DNA of 64,000 bases from Lachnospiraceae bacterium (lineage in GTDB: Bacteria > Bacillota > Clostridia > Lachnospirales > Lachnospiraceae): NCBI GenBank assembly GCA_015056905.1, contig SVFI01000002.1:1-64000 (forward strand), in the 5' to 3' direction. How positions within the stretch are numbered: the first letter of the stretch is position 1; every line of letters starts with the position of its first letter. This document shows positions 37,762 to 47,260 of the stretch, piece after piece. The notes under the pieces are model-generated. The model did not search any database, was not told the DNA's origin, and was given only the letters and a program-made list of their open reading frames with translations. The translations under genes were made by a program, and so were the position numbers.

Positions 37762-38544
37762 TTATTTTCCGTTTTCACGCGCCACGACGCAGATGCGCTC
37801 ACTCGTTTCGCAAGGCGCTCCCTTCGTATCCATATCAATTGCCTCTGCAAACACAAGCCCTGCTTTCTCAAGCATCACCATCATCTGCGAAAGCGTATAT
37901 CCCCTCTGCAAATGTGTCTCCGTAAATTTCTCAAACAGACCATCCTCCCTGCGCGCAAAGATAGTCAGGTCGTACTCATTGATCTGCTCCTCTTCCTCAT
38001 AAAAATTTTCCCAAATAAAACTGCAGTCCTCGCGATTTTCCGCAATGACAGCATCCCCTATGATTTCTTTATATTTGTATGTCGTGTTAAAATCAAACAC
38101 AAACACACCTTTCGGGTCCAGATAATTGTTGACAAGGCGGAACACTTCCATGAGTTCCTCCTCATCCAGCACATAATTGACACAGTCACAGACGCTGATG
38201 CACGCCCTCACGGTTCCGTAAAGTTCAAACTCGCGCATATCCTGCAAAAGATACAGGATTCCCCGGTCATCCGAATCCATATCCGCTTCTCCCGCTTTTT
38301 TTCCTCTTGCAATGAGAAGCATCTCCTCGGAATTGTCGACTCCGATCATATCAAACCCGGCCTTTGCCAGGCGCATCGTCATATTGCCTGTCCCACATCC
38401 GAGGTCACAGACAAGTCCCTCCTCTATGCCATAACTCTTTAATTTCTCAATATAAAACCGTGCCCACTCATCATAGGGAACGTTGTCCATAAGTTCATCG
38501 TACACGCGGGCAAAGCTTTCGTAGCTTTCGTATTCTTCCATCAT
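37762..38544 (-). CDS. Class I SAM-dependent methyltransferase
   Basis: 260 residues. Motif I DLGCGTGN is at 47-54, and the acidic post-I GVDNSEEM follows. The start with two ATGs has GGTGAT upstream; either is possible. Substrate unknown. It is in a five-gene minus-strand run after hisC and the small export protein. Confidence 0.85.
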   Translation of the reverse strand: MMEEYESYESFARVYDELMDNVPYDEWARFYIEKLKSYGIEEGLVCDLGCGTGNMTMRLAKAGFDMIGVDNSEEMLLIARGKKAGEADMDSDDRGILYLLQDMREFELYGTVRACISVCDCVNYVLDEEELMEVFRLVNNYLDPKGVFVFDFNTTYKYKEIIGDAVIAENREDCSFIWENFYEEEEQINEYDLTIFARREDGLFEKFTETHLQRGYTLSQMMVMLEKAGLVFAEAIDMDTKGAPCETSERICVVARENGK

Positions 38545-38562
38545 AGTATCACCGATTTTTGT

Positions 38563-39051
38563 TTAGAAAATTGCCCCGATTGCACCGAACAGTCCTGCAC
38601 TTACTGCACCCATAATAATACCCGCAAGAAGCACACCGAGCATAACGGATGTCACGGTCGATTTAAAATCCATATCCAAAAAGCTGGCGGCCAGTGTTCC
38701 GGTCCACGCACCCGTTCCCGGAAGCGGAATTCCTACAAACAAAAGCAGTGCAACAAACAGTCCTCTTCCGACCTTCTCCTGAAGCTTTGCACCTGCTTTG
38801 TGGCCTTTATCGATACAAAAACTGAAAAATTTTCCAATGACAGGCTTATCAGCCCCCCACTCGAGCACTTTGCGGGCAAACAGATAAATAATCGGTACCG
38901 GAACCATGTTTCCGATCACTGCCACAATATAGGACTGTAAAAGCGGAAGCTCTATTCCCGGCAGCTGCGAAATCGGAATCGCGCCACGAAGCTCAATGAG
39001 CGGAACCATCGATACAAAAAACACATATAAATATTTCGTTAAAACAGACAT
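38563..39051 (-). CDS. Small-multidrug-export-like membrane protein
   Basis: 162 residues; ATG 7 bp after AAGGGAG. About four or five helices; motifs PLIELRGAIPI, a central FCIDKGHKAGAKLQEKVGRG and GIPLPGTGAWTGTLAASFL are hallmarks of the PF06695 family (putative small multidrug exporters). Substrate unknown. It starts 2 bp after the hisC stop codon. Confidence 0.8.
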   Translation of the reverse strand: MSVLTKYLYVFFVSMVPLIELRGAIPISQLPGIELPLLQSYIVAVIGNMVPVPIIYLFARKVLEWGADKPVIGKFFSFCIDKGHKAGAKLQEKVGRGLFVALLLFVGIPLPGTGAWTGTLAASFLDMDFKSTVTSVMLGVLLAGIIMGAVSAGLFGAIGAIF

Positions 39052-39053
39052 AT

Positions 39054-40118
39054 CTAAACTCCCTTTTCTTTCATATATTCTTTCACGCACGCGAGGAATG
39101 CATCCATCTCCTCATCCGTTCCGATTGTAATTCTATTATATTCTGTAATCAGAGGATTATTAAAATGGCGGATGTATATATTTTTCTCCCGGAGTGCCTC
39201 ATAAAGCTCCGCGCCCGGAATCTGCGGATGTCTGGCAAACACAAAGTTACTCATCGAATCCGGAAATTCGAAACCAAGACTATGAAGCACACTCTTTACA
39301 CGCTGACGGGTTGCAATAATTTTGGCTGTCGTCTCTTTAAAATAAACGTCATCCTTTACCGCCTCGATACCAAGCACAAGCGACGGACGGTTCATCGTGT
39401 AAGAATTGGTGGAAAATTTCACGTCATTTAAATACTGAATCAATTTCGGATTTCCCATCGCAAAGCCGATGCGCATTCCCGCCATCGCCCTTGATTTGGA
39501 AAACGTCTGGACAACCAGAAGATTTTCGTACTTGTCTATGAGCGCAAGCGCACTCTTTCCTCCGAAATCAATGTACGCCTCATCCACGATGACAACGACA
39601 TCCGGATTTCCTTTCACAATCTCTTCGACCGTATCAAGGCTCTCCAAAAGACCGGTCGGCGCATTCGGATTCGGAAAAATAATACCGCCGTTTTCTCTCA
39701 TGTAATCCTTCGGGTCGATATGAAAATCCGCCGCAAGCGGAAGTGCCTCATACGGAATTTTGTACAAATCTGCCCACACATCATAGAATGAATATGTAAT
39801 CTGCGGGAACAGAATCGGTTTTTCGGAATTAAAAAACGTCTGAAACGCGATAGCAAGCACATCGTCAGAACCCACGCCGACAAACACCTGCTCGTCGGAC
39901 AATCCGTAATACTCTGCCAGCACATGCACAAGGCTCTTTGCCTCCGGGTCAGGATACAATCTGAAATCCGCAAAATGTAAATCCTTCATCGCTTCCTGCA
40001 CCCCTTTGGCAGGCGGATACGGACACTCGTTTGTATTTAACTTAATCATATTCGGCTTATTCGGCTGTTCTCCCGGTACATACGGAACAACACGCCTTAC
40101 GTTACTTTCCCAGCTCAT
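39054..40118 (-). CDS. hisC: Histidinol-phosphate aminotransferase
   Basis: PLP-dependent transaminase of 354 residues. The PLP lysine is Lys208 in TFSKSRAMAG; the NPNAPTG block precedes it (about 150-156) and VDEAYIDF follows. The conserved N-terminal KLNTNECPYPP is present. It makes histidinol phosphate, but no other his gene is nearby. ATG preceded by AGAGGAAA. A long hairpin element separates it from the membrane protein gene upstream. Confidence 0.92.
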   Translation of the reverse strand: MSWESNVRRVVPYVPGEQPNKPNMIKLNTNECPYPPAKGVQEAMKDLHFADFRLYPDPEAKSLVHVLAEYYGLSDEQVFVGVGSDDVLAIAFQTFFNSEKPILFPQITYSFYDVWADLYKIPYEALPLAADFHIDPKDYMRENGGIIFPNPNAPTGLLESLDTVEEIVKGNPDVVVIVDEAYIDFGGKSALALIDKYENLLVVQTFSKSRAMAGMRIGFAMGNPKLIQYLNDVKFSTNSYTMNRPSLVLGIEAVKDDVYFKETTAKIIATRQRVKSVLHSLGFEFPDSMSNFVFARHPQIPGAELYEALREKNIYIRHFNNPLITEYNRITIGTDEEMDAFLACVKEYMKEKGV

Positions 40119-40156
40119 GTTTCTTTTCCTCTCATTCTTTCTAAGTCAGATACGTT

Positions 40157-40327
40157 TTGCGAAACAGCGGCCTAAGAGAAGAAAATATACTCTCGAAGGC
40201 TGTATAAAAACGCCGGCACTTGGATTTTCGAGCAACGCGCAGAAAATCCTTAGTACCGCTGCGTTTTTATCCAAGTGGAAACGTGCCTGAGAGAGTGTTT
40301 TTCTTCTCTTAGGCCGGTGTTTCGCAA
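40157..40327. repeat. Long imperfect hairpin element 1
   Basis: The 171-bp stretch is nearly all inverted repeat: TTGCGAAACAGCGGCCTAAG (40157-40176) faces the matching right arm ending at 40327, and the pairing runs on through GAGAAGAAAA, ACTCTC and ATAAAAACGC-GG-ACT-GGATTTTC to a 12-base loop. One ~14-nt bulge ACGTTTCCACTTGG interrupts it. Non-coding, between hisC and a GT-C gene. Confidence 0.85.
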
Positions 40328-40331
40328 TCAA

Positions 40332-42083
40332 CTATTTTTTTATGATGCACAAAGAGTCACTTTCCTGCATTCCTTCCACATCATACCGCTCCGCAATCCA
40401 TATGCCAAGCGGATTTTCGGCAAAGAATTTCTCTCTGTTGTCAATCGTATTTTTGGCCAGCGCAATCACGTCCGGCTCCTTGTCCGGGTACATCTCAAAA
40501 TAGGTTACCCACTGCTCATTAAACGCCGGAGTACTGATGGTCGACGGCGATACAAATTCGCACCGCGCATAGAGATTCGAAATCCCTTCCGTACCGAGAT
40601 ACAAAAGGTTCTCCTCTCCTTCGCTCGCACCCTGTATCAATTCATAATCATGCGTAATGCGCTCATAATCCTCCCCAAGCACATAAATTCCCTTCAGCGG
40701 TCCGACGTCAATCCGCTCACGCGCCTGCAAAATATTCGAAGGTCCGTACTCGGTGATACGCACATAATAACCTTTACAAAAAATCAGACTGAGCACAAAC
40801 AATGCAAGTACAACATACGTAGCCCGTTCCCAGTGCCCGCCTAAGCGCTCGGATATTTTATAAAGAAGCAACGCCCCCGCAATCAGCCCGATACTCAGGT
40901 ACGAACTGCTCGAATCCGGTCCGACATTGGAAAAAATCAATATCGCTCCAAACGCTACCATCATTTGGAACATCGGTCCCCAGAACAAAAAGCGACTCTC
41001 CCCGTCTTTTTCTTTTCGAAGCACCAAAGTGCTCCAAACAAAGAGGAAAAAAAACATCATCAGGTAACGCACCTGAAAATGGAACGGTCCCATCGGAATC
41101 CCTACCGCATTTGCAAAAATGACAAGAAGTGATGACACCGATATGAAGGAAAGCAAAAACAAAAGTGCAGTCTTCCTTCTGCCGCCTGCTTCCCGCACAC
41201 CTGCTTTTTTACTTCTTATAAATCGACTTATATAAAAAACAGCCGCTATTAAAAGCGCCGGTGCTGATAAAATAAGAAGCTGCTTTGCAACATTCATCCA
41301 TTGCGCCACATATGCCATCAGTTTCGTCTGCATCGTGAACTGATGTGTTCCGTCCATAAAGACCATCGGAATGCTTTCTATAAATTCCTTCAGTCCCATC
41401 GCGGACAGAACATAGACAAAGAACAAAAGTGCCATCAGCGCACATCCTAATGTTAATAATGCACATTTATTAAATCTAGTTTTAATATCCTCGTTTTTAT
41501 GAAGGATGCAGATACTCAGCACAAGCGCAGGATATGACAACACCATCCCCGGATATGCGAGCACCGTCGCTGCAAGCACAATGCCCATCCAAAAAGCATA
41601 TCTGCCTCTGGCTGTTTCAACTTCTCTTGCCAGCAGCAACATCACAAGCGTCAGGCCCCAGACCTGCTGCATGGAAAAGTCCAAGCTGATGAGCCACTTC
41701 GGAAGAAGATTAAAATAAAGCAGTGCAAGTAATATTGCCCATGCCCCCGTGCAATGTTTCTTCAGGCGATTGTATACTGCCACAGATAACCCTGCATGAA
41801 CAATTGTCGCCACAATCCGGAGATACACAACGCTCCCAATGGTAGCGTCCGTTATTTTATAAAACACTACAAGAAACAGCGCCGGCAGAAACGACGACGT
41901 CTGATGTACCTCCCACATATCGAGAAACATCCGGTCTCCTTGCAAAAGTCTGTATGGCATAGAAACCGCATAGCCCTCATCGATATCAAATCCGACAAAC
42001 ACCTTGATAACAGATGCGATAACAGAAAGTATCAAAAGCGTCATCCATATGAAGTTGTCGGTTCTCTTCCGGGATACTGACAT
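40332..42083 (-). CDS. GT-C-type polytopic membrane protein
   Basis: 583 residues with about 12 helices. The first extracytoplasmic loop has FDIDEGYAVSMPYRLLQGDR, a DE pair typical of GT-C enzymes such as ArnT/PMT, which use lipid-linked sugars. A C-terminal soluble domain follows (about 460-583). ATG with AAAGGAG. The sugar and acceptor are unknown. Its stop lies 5 bp beyond hairpin element 1. Confidence 0.75.
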   Translation of the reverse strand: MSVSRKRTDNFIWMTLLILSVIASVIKVFVGFDIDEGYAVSMPYRLLQGDRMFLDMWEVHQTSSFLPALFLVVFYKITDATIGSVVYLRIVATIVHAGLSVAVYNRLKKHCTGAWAILLALLYFNLLPKWLISLDFSMQQVWGLTLVMLLLAREVETARGRYAFWMGIVLAATVLAYPGMVLSYPALVLSICILHKNEDIKTRFNKCALLTLGCALMALLFFVYVLSAMGLKEFIESIPMVFMDGTHQFTMQTKLMAYVAQWMNVAKQLLILSAPALLIAAVFYISRFIRSKKAGVREAGGRRKTALLFLLSFISVSSLLVIFANAVGIPMGPFHFQVRYLMMFFFLFVWSTLVLRKEKDGESRFLFWGPMFQMMVAFGAILIFSNVGPDSSSSYLSIGLIAGALLLYKISERLGGHWERATYVVLALFVLSLIFCKGYYVRITEYGPSNILQARERIDVGPLKGIYVLGEDYERITHDYELIQGASEGEENLLYLGTEGISNLYARCEFVSPSTISTPAFNEQWVTYFEMYPDKEPDVIALAKNTIDNREKFFAENPLGIWIAERYDVEGMQESDSLCIIKK

Positions 42084-42132
42084 CTTGCTTCTCCTTTTTA
42101 CTCCAAACTACCATGCATTATAGCATAAGCAC

Positions 42133-42708
42133 TTAAAGTTTTCCATATGCAATCCGCAAACGCCGAAGAATCCGCGCAATTCCTAAAATCAGACAGATAC
42201 TGCCCACAACAAAAAATGCGATGGTATAGGATCTGTTTGGGTGCTGACGCGGGTCCGTTACCTGTATCACCTCGCTTGATGTCTGCCTTTCTTTTTTCTG
42301 TTCCCGCTTTGTGTGCGGATTTAACTGCACAACGGAATCCCCGTCAGAAGCCTCTCTAACCTCCGGCAAAACAAATGTCGCCTCATTCGCACTGACAGAC
42401 GGTTTTTCCTCCCGGTTCTCTTTCTGTTTTGGCAATATCTCCTGCTGCGGCTGCGCAGTTGCAGGCGCAGCAGGAAAATCCTTCTGCGTTGGCGTTTGTA
42501 GTACCGGAGGAGTTTGTTGCGACGGCGACACAGGCACAGGCGGCGAAACCTCCTGCGAGGGCTCCTCTCCGCCGAAGACAGCTTCCTCCTCCACGACAAA
42601 TGCATCTCCTCCCTCCGCATAAGTCTGGTATACAGGACAAACGTACAGCGTGCATACCATAAGCAGCACCCAAAAAACGAGTCCTCTCCTTAAGTTTTGG
42701 TTTCTCAT
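42133..42708 (-). CDS. Secreted Pro-rich protein with C-terminal membrane helix
   Basis: 191 residues; ATG after AAAGGAG. A signal peptide (about 1-30, cut near YAEG) is followed by a Pro/Gln/Glu-rich low-complexity region (about 40-150) and a single C-terminal helix (about 160-180) with basic end, so it may be anchored at the cell surface. No catalytic motif. Function unknown. Confidence 0.7.
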   Translation of the reverse strand: MRNQNLRRGLVFWVLLMVCTLYVCPVYQTYAEGGDAFVVEEEAVFGGEEPSQEVSPPVPVSPSQQTPPVLQTPTQKDFPAAPATAQPQQEILPKQKENREEKPSVSANEATFVLPEVREASDGDSVVQLNPHTKREQKKERQTSSEVIQVTDPRQHPNRSYTIAFFVVGSICLILGIARILRRLRIAYGKL

Positions 42709-42831
42709 AAAACTCCTTTCTGCAATTTGTGCTTTCACTTGTGAAATCGTACGGCCGAACGACCGCTGAAAATGAAATAGAATTTCAAGAATTGAAATTT
42801 GAATGCATTGTAGCATAGGTTTTGCTGTTTG

Positions 42832-43440
42832 TCACTTACTTCTTTTTTCATGCACGATTAAAAGACGCCCCTCTTTGACCGAAACGCGCACTTCCCTTCC
42901 GATGAAAGAATTGCTTACGCCAAGTGGGAAATCATCCAACAGAATCACATTGCTCACTTCGTATTCCGCGCCCAGAATCGTTACACCTTCCGCCTTTTCC
43001 CCATAAGAAAACACGGAAAGAACTCCTTCCGTCTCCGCAGGAAAAGCAATCTCTTTGTCCGTCAAATATAAATCTGCCTCCTCACTTCTGAGTACTCCCC
43101 TTGCGCCGTGTGAAAGCAGATATGCAAGTGCCTGCACGTTGGCAAGCGTATGGTCGAATCGCCCGCCGACTCCTCCGAGCAGGACGAAGCTGTCATATCC
43201 GTTCGCAAGCCCGGCTTTAATCGCAAGCATCATATCCGTGTCATCTTTTTTTGACGGATAGACTTTTACATTCTCTTCCTCAGGGATGAAACCGAGCGAG
43301 TCAAAATCGCCGATGATACAATCCGGACTGCATCCGCCAAGCTGCGCATAACCGCCGTCCGCCGCAATCACATAATCGCCCGGCTTTTTATCGATTCTGT
43401 ATTCTGTTTTCATCGATGCAATGATATAACAGATTCCCAT
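42832..43440 (-). CDS. thiN: Thiamine pyrophosphokinase
   Basis: Converts thiamine to thiamine diphosphate. 202 residues; ATG 6 bp after GGGGAG. Motifs AADGG, PDCIIGDFDS and DDTDMMLAI, then GGRFDHTLAN, are characteristic of thiamine diphosphokinase. It follows azlD by 22 bp. No TPP riboswitch is visible. Confidence 0.9.
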   Translation of the reverse strand: MGICYIIASMKTEYRIDKKPGDYVIAADGGYAQLGGCSPDCIIGDFDSLGFIPEEENVKVYPSKKDDTDMMLAIKAGLANGYDSFVLLGGVGGRFDHTLANVQALAYLLSHGARGVLRSEEADLYLTDKEIAFPAETEGVLSVFSYGEKAEGVTILGAEYEVSNVILLDDFPLGVSNSFIGREVRVSVKEGRLLIVHEKRSK

Positions 43441-43462
43441 ACGTTTCTCCCCGTATCCGATA

Positions 43463-43789
43463 TTAAAAAACAAACTGCATAAGCAACATATAGCAGACCG
43501 TTCCCGTAGCAATGGACAGGAACATGTTTCTCTTCCACACGTGAACGACCGCAATCAGCGCAATCGACAACAGCTCCGGAAGTGCATGTGTCTGTGAAAA
43601 GAGGCTACTGTCCTTCAAGCAATAAATGACAAGCATTCCAAATACCGCAGGCGGAAGTACCTTCCCTAAATAAGTGATAAACGGCGGTGTTTTTTTCCCT
43701 TCCGGGAAGAGCCAGAATGCAATCGCTCTTGTAAAAATTGTCACCGCAATGACTATTCCGATCGTGATAAGCTGCTGCGTCAGTGTCAT
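43463..43789 (-). CDS. azlD: Branched-chain amino acid export subunit AzlD
   Basis: 108 residues with three or four helices, with the pattern TRAIAFWLFP and a C-terminal SIATGTVCYMLL typical of AzlD. The start follows the azlC stop without a gap. It forms a two-component exporter with AzlC. Confidence 0.88.
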   Translation of the reverse strand: MTLTQQLITIGIVIAVTIFTRAIAFWLFPEGKKTPPFITYLGKVLPPAVFGMLVIYCLKDSSLFSQTHALPELLSIALIAVVHVWKRNMFLSIATGTVCYMLLMQFVF

Positions 43790-44479
43790 TTACGCCACCT
43801 CCTTTTTTAAAGCAGGTCGCGCCAGCGACAAAATCAAAAAAATCACACACATGGACGGTACCAAAAACTTATCCGCACCGAACAGCACAAGACAGGCCAG
43901 CGACGCCGCAAGTCCGAGCAGTGAGGAAATGTAATTCTTTTCCTTGAGCCAATTATCAAGAAAAATCACGACAAAAAGTGCCGTCATGACAAACTCAAGT
44001 CCTTTGGTATCAAACGTAAGGAGCGACCCGATAAGCGCACCGGATGTAGCGCCGAGCACCCAATATGACTGATTTAACAGCGTTACCCAAAAATAAAACC
44101 AGCCTTTATCCACTCCCTCCGGGACATCCACCGAGCAATTGATGGAAAAGGACTCGTCACACATTCCGAAAATGAGATACCATTTTTTCCTGCCGACCTG
44201 TTTGTACTTCGATACCATCGTGATACCATAGAAAATGTGGCGTGCATTTACCATGAGCGTAAGAAGCGCCGCTCCGACCGGATTAAAGCTGCTAAGCAGC
44301 ATCGTCGCTGTCACAAACTCCATCGAGCCGGCAAAAATAAGCATACTCATAAAAATCGGGTATGCAGCCGAAAAACCGAGCGCACGCATGTAAATCCCAT
44401 AGGAAATCCCCAGGAACAAAAATCCCGTTAAAATCGGAACCGTGTATGGAAATGCACACTTAAATGCTTTTTTTATCAT
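43790..44479 (-). CDS. azlC: Branched-chain amino acid exporter AzlC
   Basis: 229 residues with about seven helices. The start of the mature pattern FPYTVPILTGFLFLGISYG and the later FGMCDESFSI block are diagnostic of AzlC. The ATG is preceded by AAGAAGAG, a modest site. Exports branched-chain amino acids or analogues. Divergent from a deacetylase gene. Confidence 0.88.
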   Translation of the reverse strand: MIKKAFKCAFPYTVPILTGFLFLGISYGIYMRALGFSAAYPIFMSMLIFAGSMEFVTATMLLSSFNPVGAALLTLMVNARHIFYGITMVSKYKQVGRKKWYLIFGMCDESFSINCSVDVPEGVDKGWFYFWVTLLNQSYWVLGATSGALIGSLLTFDTKGLEFVMTALFVVIFLDNWLKEKNYISSLLGLAASLACLVLFGADKFLVPSMCVIFLILSLARPALKKEVA

Positions 44480-44635
44480 TCGAATTCTCTTCTTTCTCAA
44501 TTATTCCCTTTGTTATTATAGCAGAAATTTTTTCGCATACAACCGTCGCCTTCGTATTTTTCCGCCACTGCATCTTCCTATCATATTTTGCTTTCCCCAC
44601 ACATACATTTAACAAACATATTGCGAGGTCATTTC

Positions 44636-45409
44636 ATGAATCTGAAAGAATTTTACATACAACAAAAAAATGTCATCTTAAGCTTTTCCCTTCTGCTTCT
44701 GGGAATCGCCGCTTTCTTTTTTATTGCGCCAAAAACCGTCTCCACAAACAGTAATGTTTCAGGACGCAATCTCCCCATTTATTGTGTGGAAACATCAGAG
44801 CCCAAAGTCGCACTCTCCTTCGACGCAGCATGGGGAAATGAGGACACAACCGAAATTCTTGCCATCCTAAAAAAACATGACGTTCATGCCACTTTTTTTA
44901 TGACCGGCGGATGGGTTGAAAATTATCCCGAAGATGTCAAAACCATTCTCGCTGCGGGGCATGACCTTGGCAATCACAGTGAGAATCATAAAAATATGAG
45001 TCAGCTTTCCACTTCGGAGTGCAAAGAAGAAATTATGAAGGTACACGACAAGGTCAAAGAACTGACCGGATACGAAATGTGTCTCTTCCGACCTCCTTAC
45101 GGAGATTATGACAACGATGTCATAACAACTGTAGAGGCTTGCAACTACTATCCGATTCAGTGGGACGTGGATTCTCTTGACTGGAAAGACTACGGCGTCG
45201 ACTCCATCGTAAAAACGGTTTGCCATCACAAAAAGCTCGGCAATGGTTCTATCATCCTCTGCCATAACGGCGCCACTTATACCGCTGACGCATTAGATAC
45301 CATGATCACCGGATTAAAGGAACAGGGATATGAAATTGTTCCCGTATCGGAGCTGATTCTTCGAGACAACTATCACATGAATGCAGAAGGACGCCAGATT
45401 GCAGATTAA
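44636..45409 (+). CDS. Polysaccharide deacetylase (PdaB-like)
   Basis: 257 residues. One N-terminal helix (about 15-33) anchors an extracellular NodB domain: SFDAAWG (catalytic Asp), GNHSENH (metal His pair), RPPYGD and ILCHNG. The pattern is close to PdaB/YlxY-type sporulation deacetylases acting on peptidoglycan. The ATG has GAGGT. It is divergent from azlC and ends at a terminator that overlaps the stop codon. Confidence 0.88.
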   Translation: MNLKEFYIQQKNVILSFSLLLLGIAAFFFIAPKTVSTNSNVSGRNLPIYCVETSEPKVALSFDAAWGNEDTTEILAILKKHDVHATFFMTGGWVENYPEDVKTILAAGHDLGNHSENHKNMSQLSTSECKEEIMKVHDKVKELTGYEMCLFRPPYGDYDNDVITTVEACNYYPIQWDVDSLDWKDYGVDSIVKTVCHHKKLGNGSIILCHNGATYTADALDTMITGLKEQGYEIVPVSELILRDNYHMNAEGRQIAD

Positions 45410-45431
45410 CTGCAACCGGCGTCCTTTTTTT
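45388..45431 (+). terminator. Terminator of the polysaccharide deacetylase gene
   Basis: AGGACGCC / GGCGTCCT stem, extended by TTGCAG/CTGCAA inside, then TTTTTTT. It overlaps the last codons. Confidence 0.85.
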
Positions 45432-45434
45432 CAA

Positions 45435-47102
45435 TTATGTTCCGAAATATGAAAAATGCATATAGTCGCAACGGTTTCCCCAGATCCCCTGGCGGAATCC
45501 GTACTTGTTCATAATCTTGGCCACCTCTCCATCCTTCGGGATAGAATATGGATTTACGCCCGGTTCATAGAGCTTTCCGCTGATTATGACACCATTGTCA
45601 ATCAGGTAATTTTCTTCCCAGTTGATGTCGATGGCAAGTCCGCAACAGTGCTCTGATCTAGAACTTTCTCCTCGCCAACTGTAGCCGCCCACATTCTTAA
45701 TAGGGAATCTTTCTTCCCCTTCATATATTTCCTTAAAAATCTGCTTTACCGTCTCTGCAATGTTTTTGTGCACCGTCAGCGACCGCTGCTTCGTGACCTT
45801 TGTCACTCCGTCTGCCGCAAAATCCCAAACCTGGACAGTGATGGTTGTCATATGGAGGTCCGCCTCCGCCTTGGAAGAATATTTTTTGTAATAATCCAAT
45901 CCGAAGATTCTCTGCGCCTTTTGCGTGTATGTCTCGTTTGCAGATGCGAGACGGTTGAAAATTGCTTTCTTGATATTCGAATATTCGGAATATTTTTTCT
46001 TGCCGCTTACTTTGCGATACGCGCGCACTTTGTAATAATAGGTCTTTCCATTCTGGTGCCCGTCAACATAGGTCTGCACGGTCTTACCGCTTTTCACGGT
46101 CGCTACGCGTTTGTAGGTTCCCTTCTTGGTCTCGCAGCGGTAGACAAAATAACCGCTTGCGCCGGAAACCTTTTTCCACGTGACAAGTGCGGTGTCGGCG
46201 CTTGTCACCGCGACGCTTTTAAGCTTTGGCGTGCTCAGTTTTGCCTTTGCGCTGATAACCTTTGAATAGTCACTATATTTCTTTTTGCCGTCGATCGTGC
46301 GGTATGCACGCACTTTGTAGTAATACTTCGTTCCGGTCTTACATGTACTGTCGCTGTATTCTACGGTTTTCCCTTTTTTGATTGTTTTAATCTTTTTAAA
46401 ACCGGAATTCTTCTTCGTAGAGCGGTAAATGACATAACCGCTGGCCCCGCTCACTTTACCGTAGGTAAGCTTTACTGTCTTATAATTCACGCTTTCCGTT
46501 GCGGAAATGACAGGTGTGTCAAGTTGTGGTTTTCCTGACGTAATCGCTGAAAACTCACCATATATTTTCTGATTTTGATCATCATACTTGTAAGCACGTA
46601 CTTTATAATAATATTTCTTACCGGTCGTCAGATATGTTTTGCCTTCGCCCTTGTCGTCATAACTTGTACGAATCGGACTCAAATCCGCAATCATGCTCAT
46701 GGTTGACTTGGAGGTTCCTCGGTAAATCTCGTATCCTTCGGCTCCATACACAGGACTGTATTTTACCGTCATTGTGCGATAAGTTCTGGACGTCGCTAAA
46801 ACGCCTGTCACCTGCGCAGGTTTCGTATCTTCTGCCTCCTGTGCATCATTCTGCGATACCTGCTGCGTCTCAGCCTGCTCCGGCTCTGTACTTTCCGTAT
46901 CCGGTCTCTTTTCTTCCGGCGACGCAGGAATCGTTTCTTGTTCAGCAGACTCCTCCTTCACTTCCAACGCATTCCCGGAAACCGTATTGTCCGATACCGT
47001 CACATTCGCATAGATGGTCAGGTTGTTTATAGGTAACACAAGAATGACCATGCAAAGAATCCATGCTATCATCTTGTTTCTTCTTTTTCTTCTGTCTCTC
47101 AT
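45435..47102 (-). CDS. Secreted FN3-repeat protein with VanY-type peptidase domain
   Basis: 555 residues; ATG after GGAGG. Signal segment (about 12-32), acidic linker (35-90), three FN3-like repeats each ending YYYKVRAY (about 95-380), then a D,D-carboxypeptidase (M15/VanY) domain with SEHCCGLAIDI and DYMHFSYFG zinc and catalytic residues. FN3 repeats probably bind or space the enzyme from the cell wall; the peptidase domain should trim peptidoglycan stems. Divergent from the FAD gene. Confidence 0.88.
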   Translation of the reverse strand: MRDRRKRRNKMIAWILCMVILVLPINNLTIYANVTVSDNTVSGNALEVKEESAEQETIPASPEEKRPDTESTEPEQAETQQVSQNDAQEAEDTKPAQVTGVLATSRTYRTMTVKYSPVYGAEGYEIYRGTSKSTMSMIADLSPIRTSYDDKGEGKTYLTTGKKYYYKVRAYKYDDQNQKIYGEFSAITSGKPQLDTPVISATESVNYKTVKLTYGKVSGASGYVIYRSTKKNSGFKKIKTIKKGKTVEYSDSTCKTGTKYYYKVRAYRTIDGKKKYSDYSKVISAKAKLSTPKLKSVAVTSADTALVTWKKVSGASGYFVYRCETKKGTYKRVATVKSGKTVQTYVDGHQNGKTYYYKVRAYRKVSGKKKYSEYSNIKKAIFNRLASANETYTQKAQRIFGLDYYKKYSSKAEADLHMTTITVQVWDFAADGVTKVTKQRSLTVHKNIAETVKQIFKEIYEGEERFPIKNVGGYSWRGESSRSEHCCGLAIDINWEENYLIDNGVIISGKLYEPGVNPYSIPKDGEVAKIMNKYGFRQGIWGNRCDYMHFSYFGT

Positions 47103-47192
47103 AAATTCAACCTCCGTATCACGTACATTTTACAATGCATCTTTTCTGCCGTCAAATATCAGATTTTCCCTTGTCGGAAAGACATTGCCTCA

Positions 47193-47221
47193 TTGACGTA
47201 CGTCCGGAAATGGGATAAAAT
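47193..47221 (+). promoter_or_regulatory. Promoter of the FAD oxidoreductase gene
   Basis: TTGACG (47193-47198) and TAAAAT (47216-47221) with a 17-bp spacer, 39 bp before the ATG. Confidence 0.65.
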
Positions 47222-47260
47222 AATATAGTCTGAAATTTTATAAGAATAAAGGAATATCAC

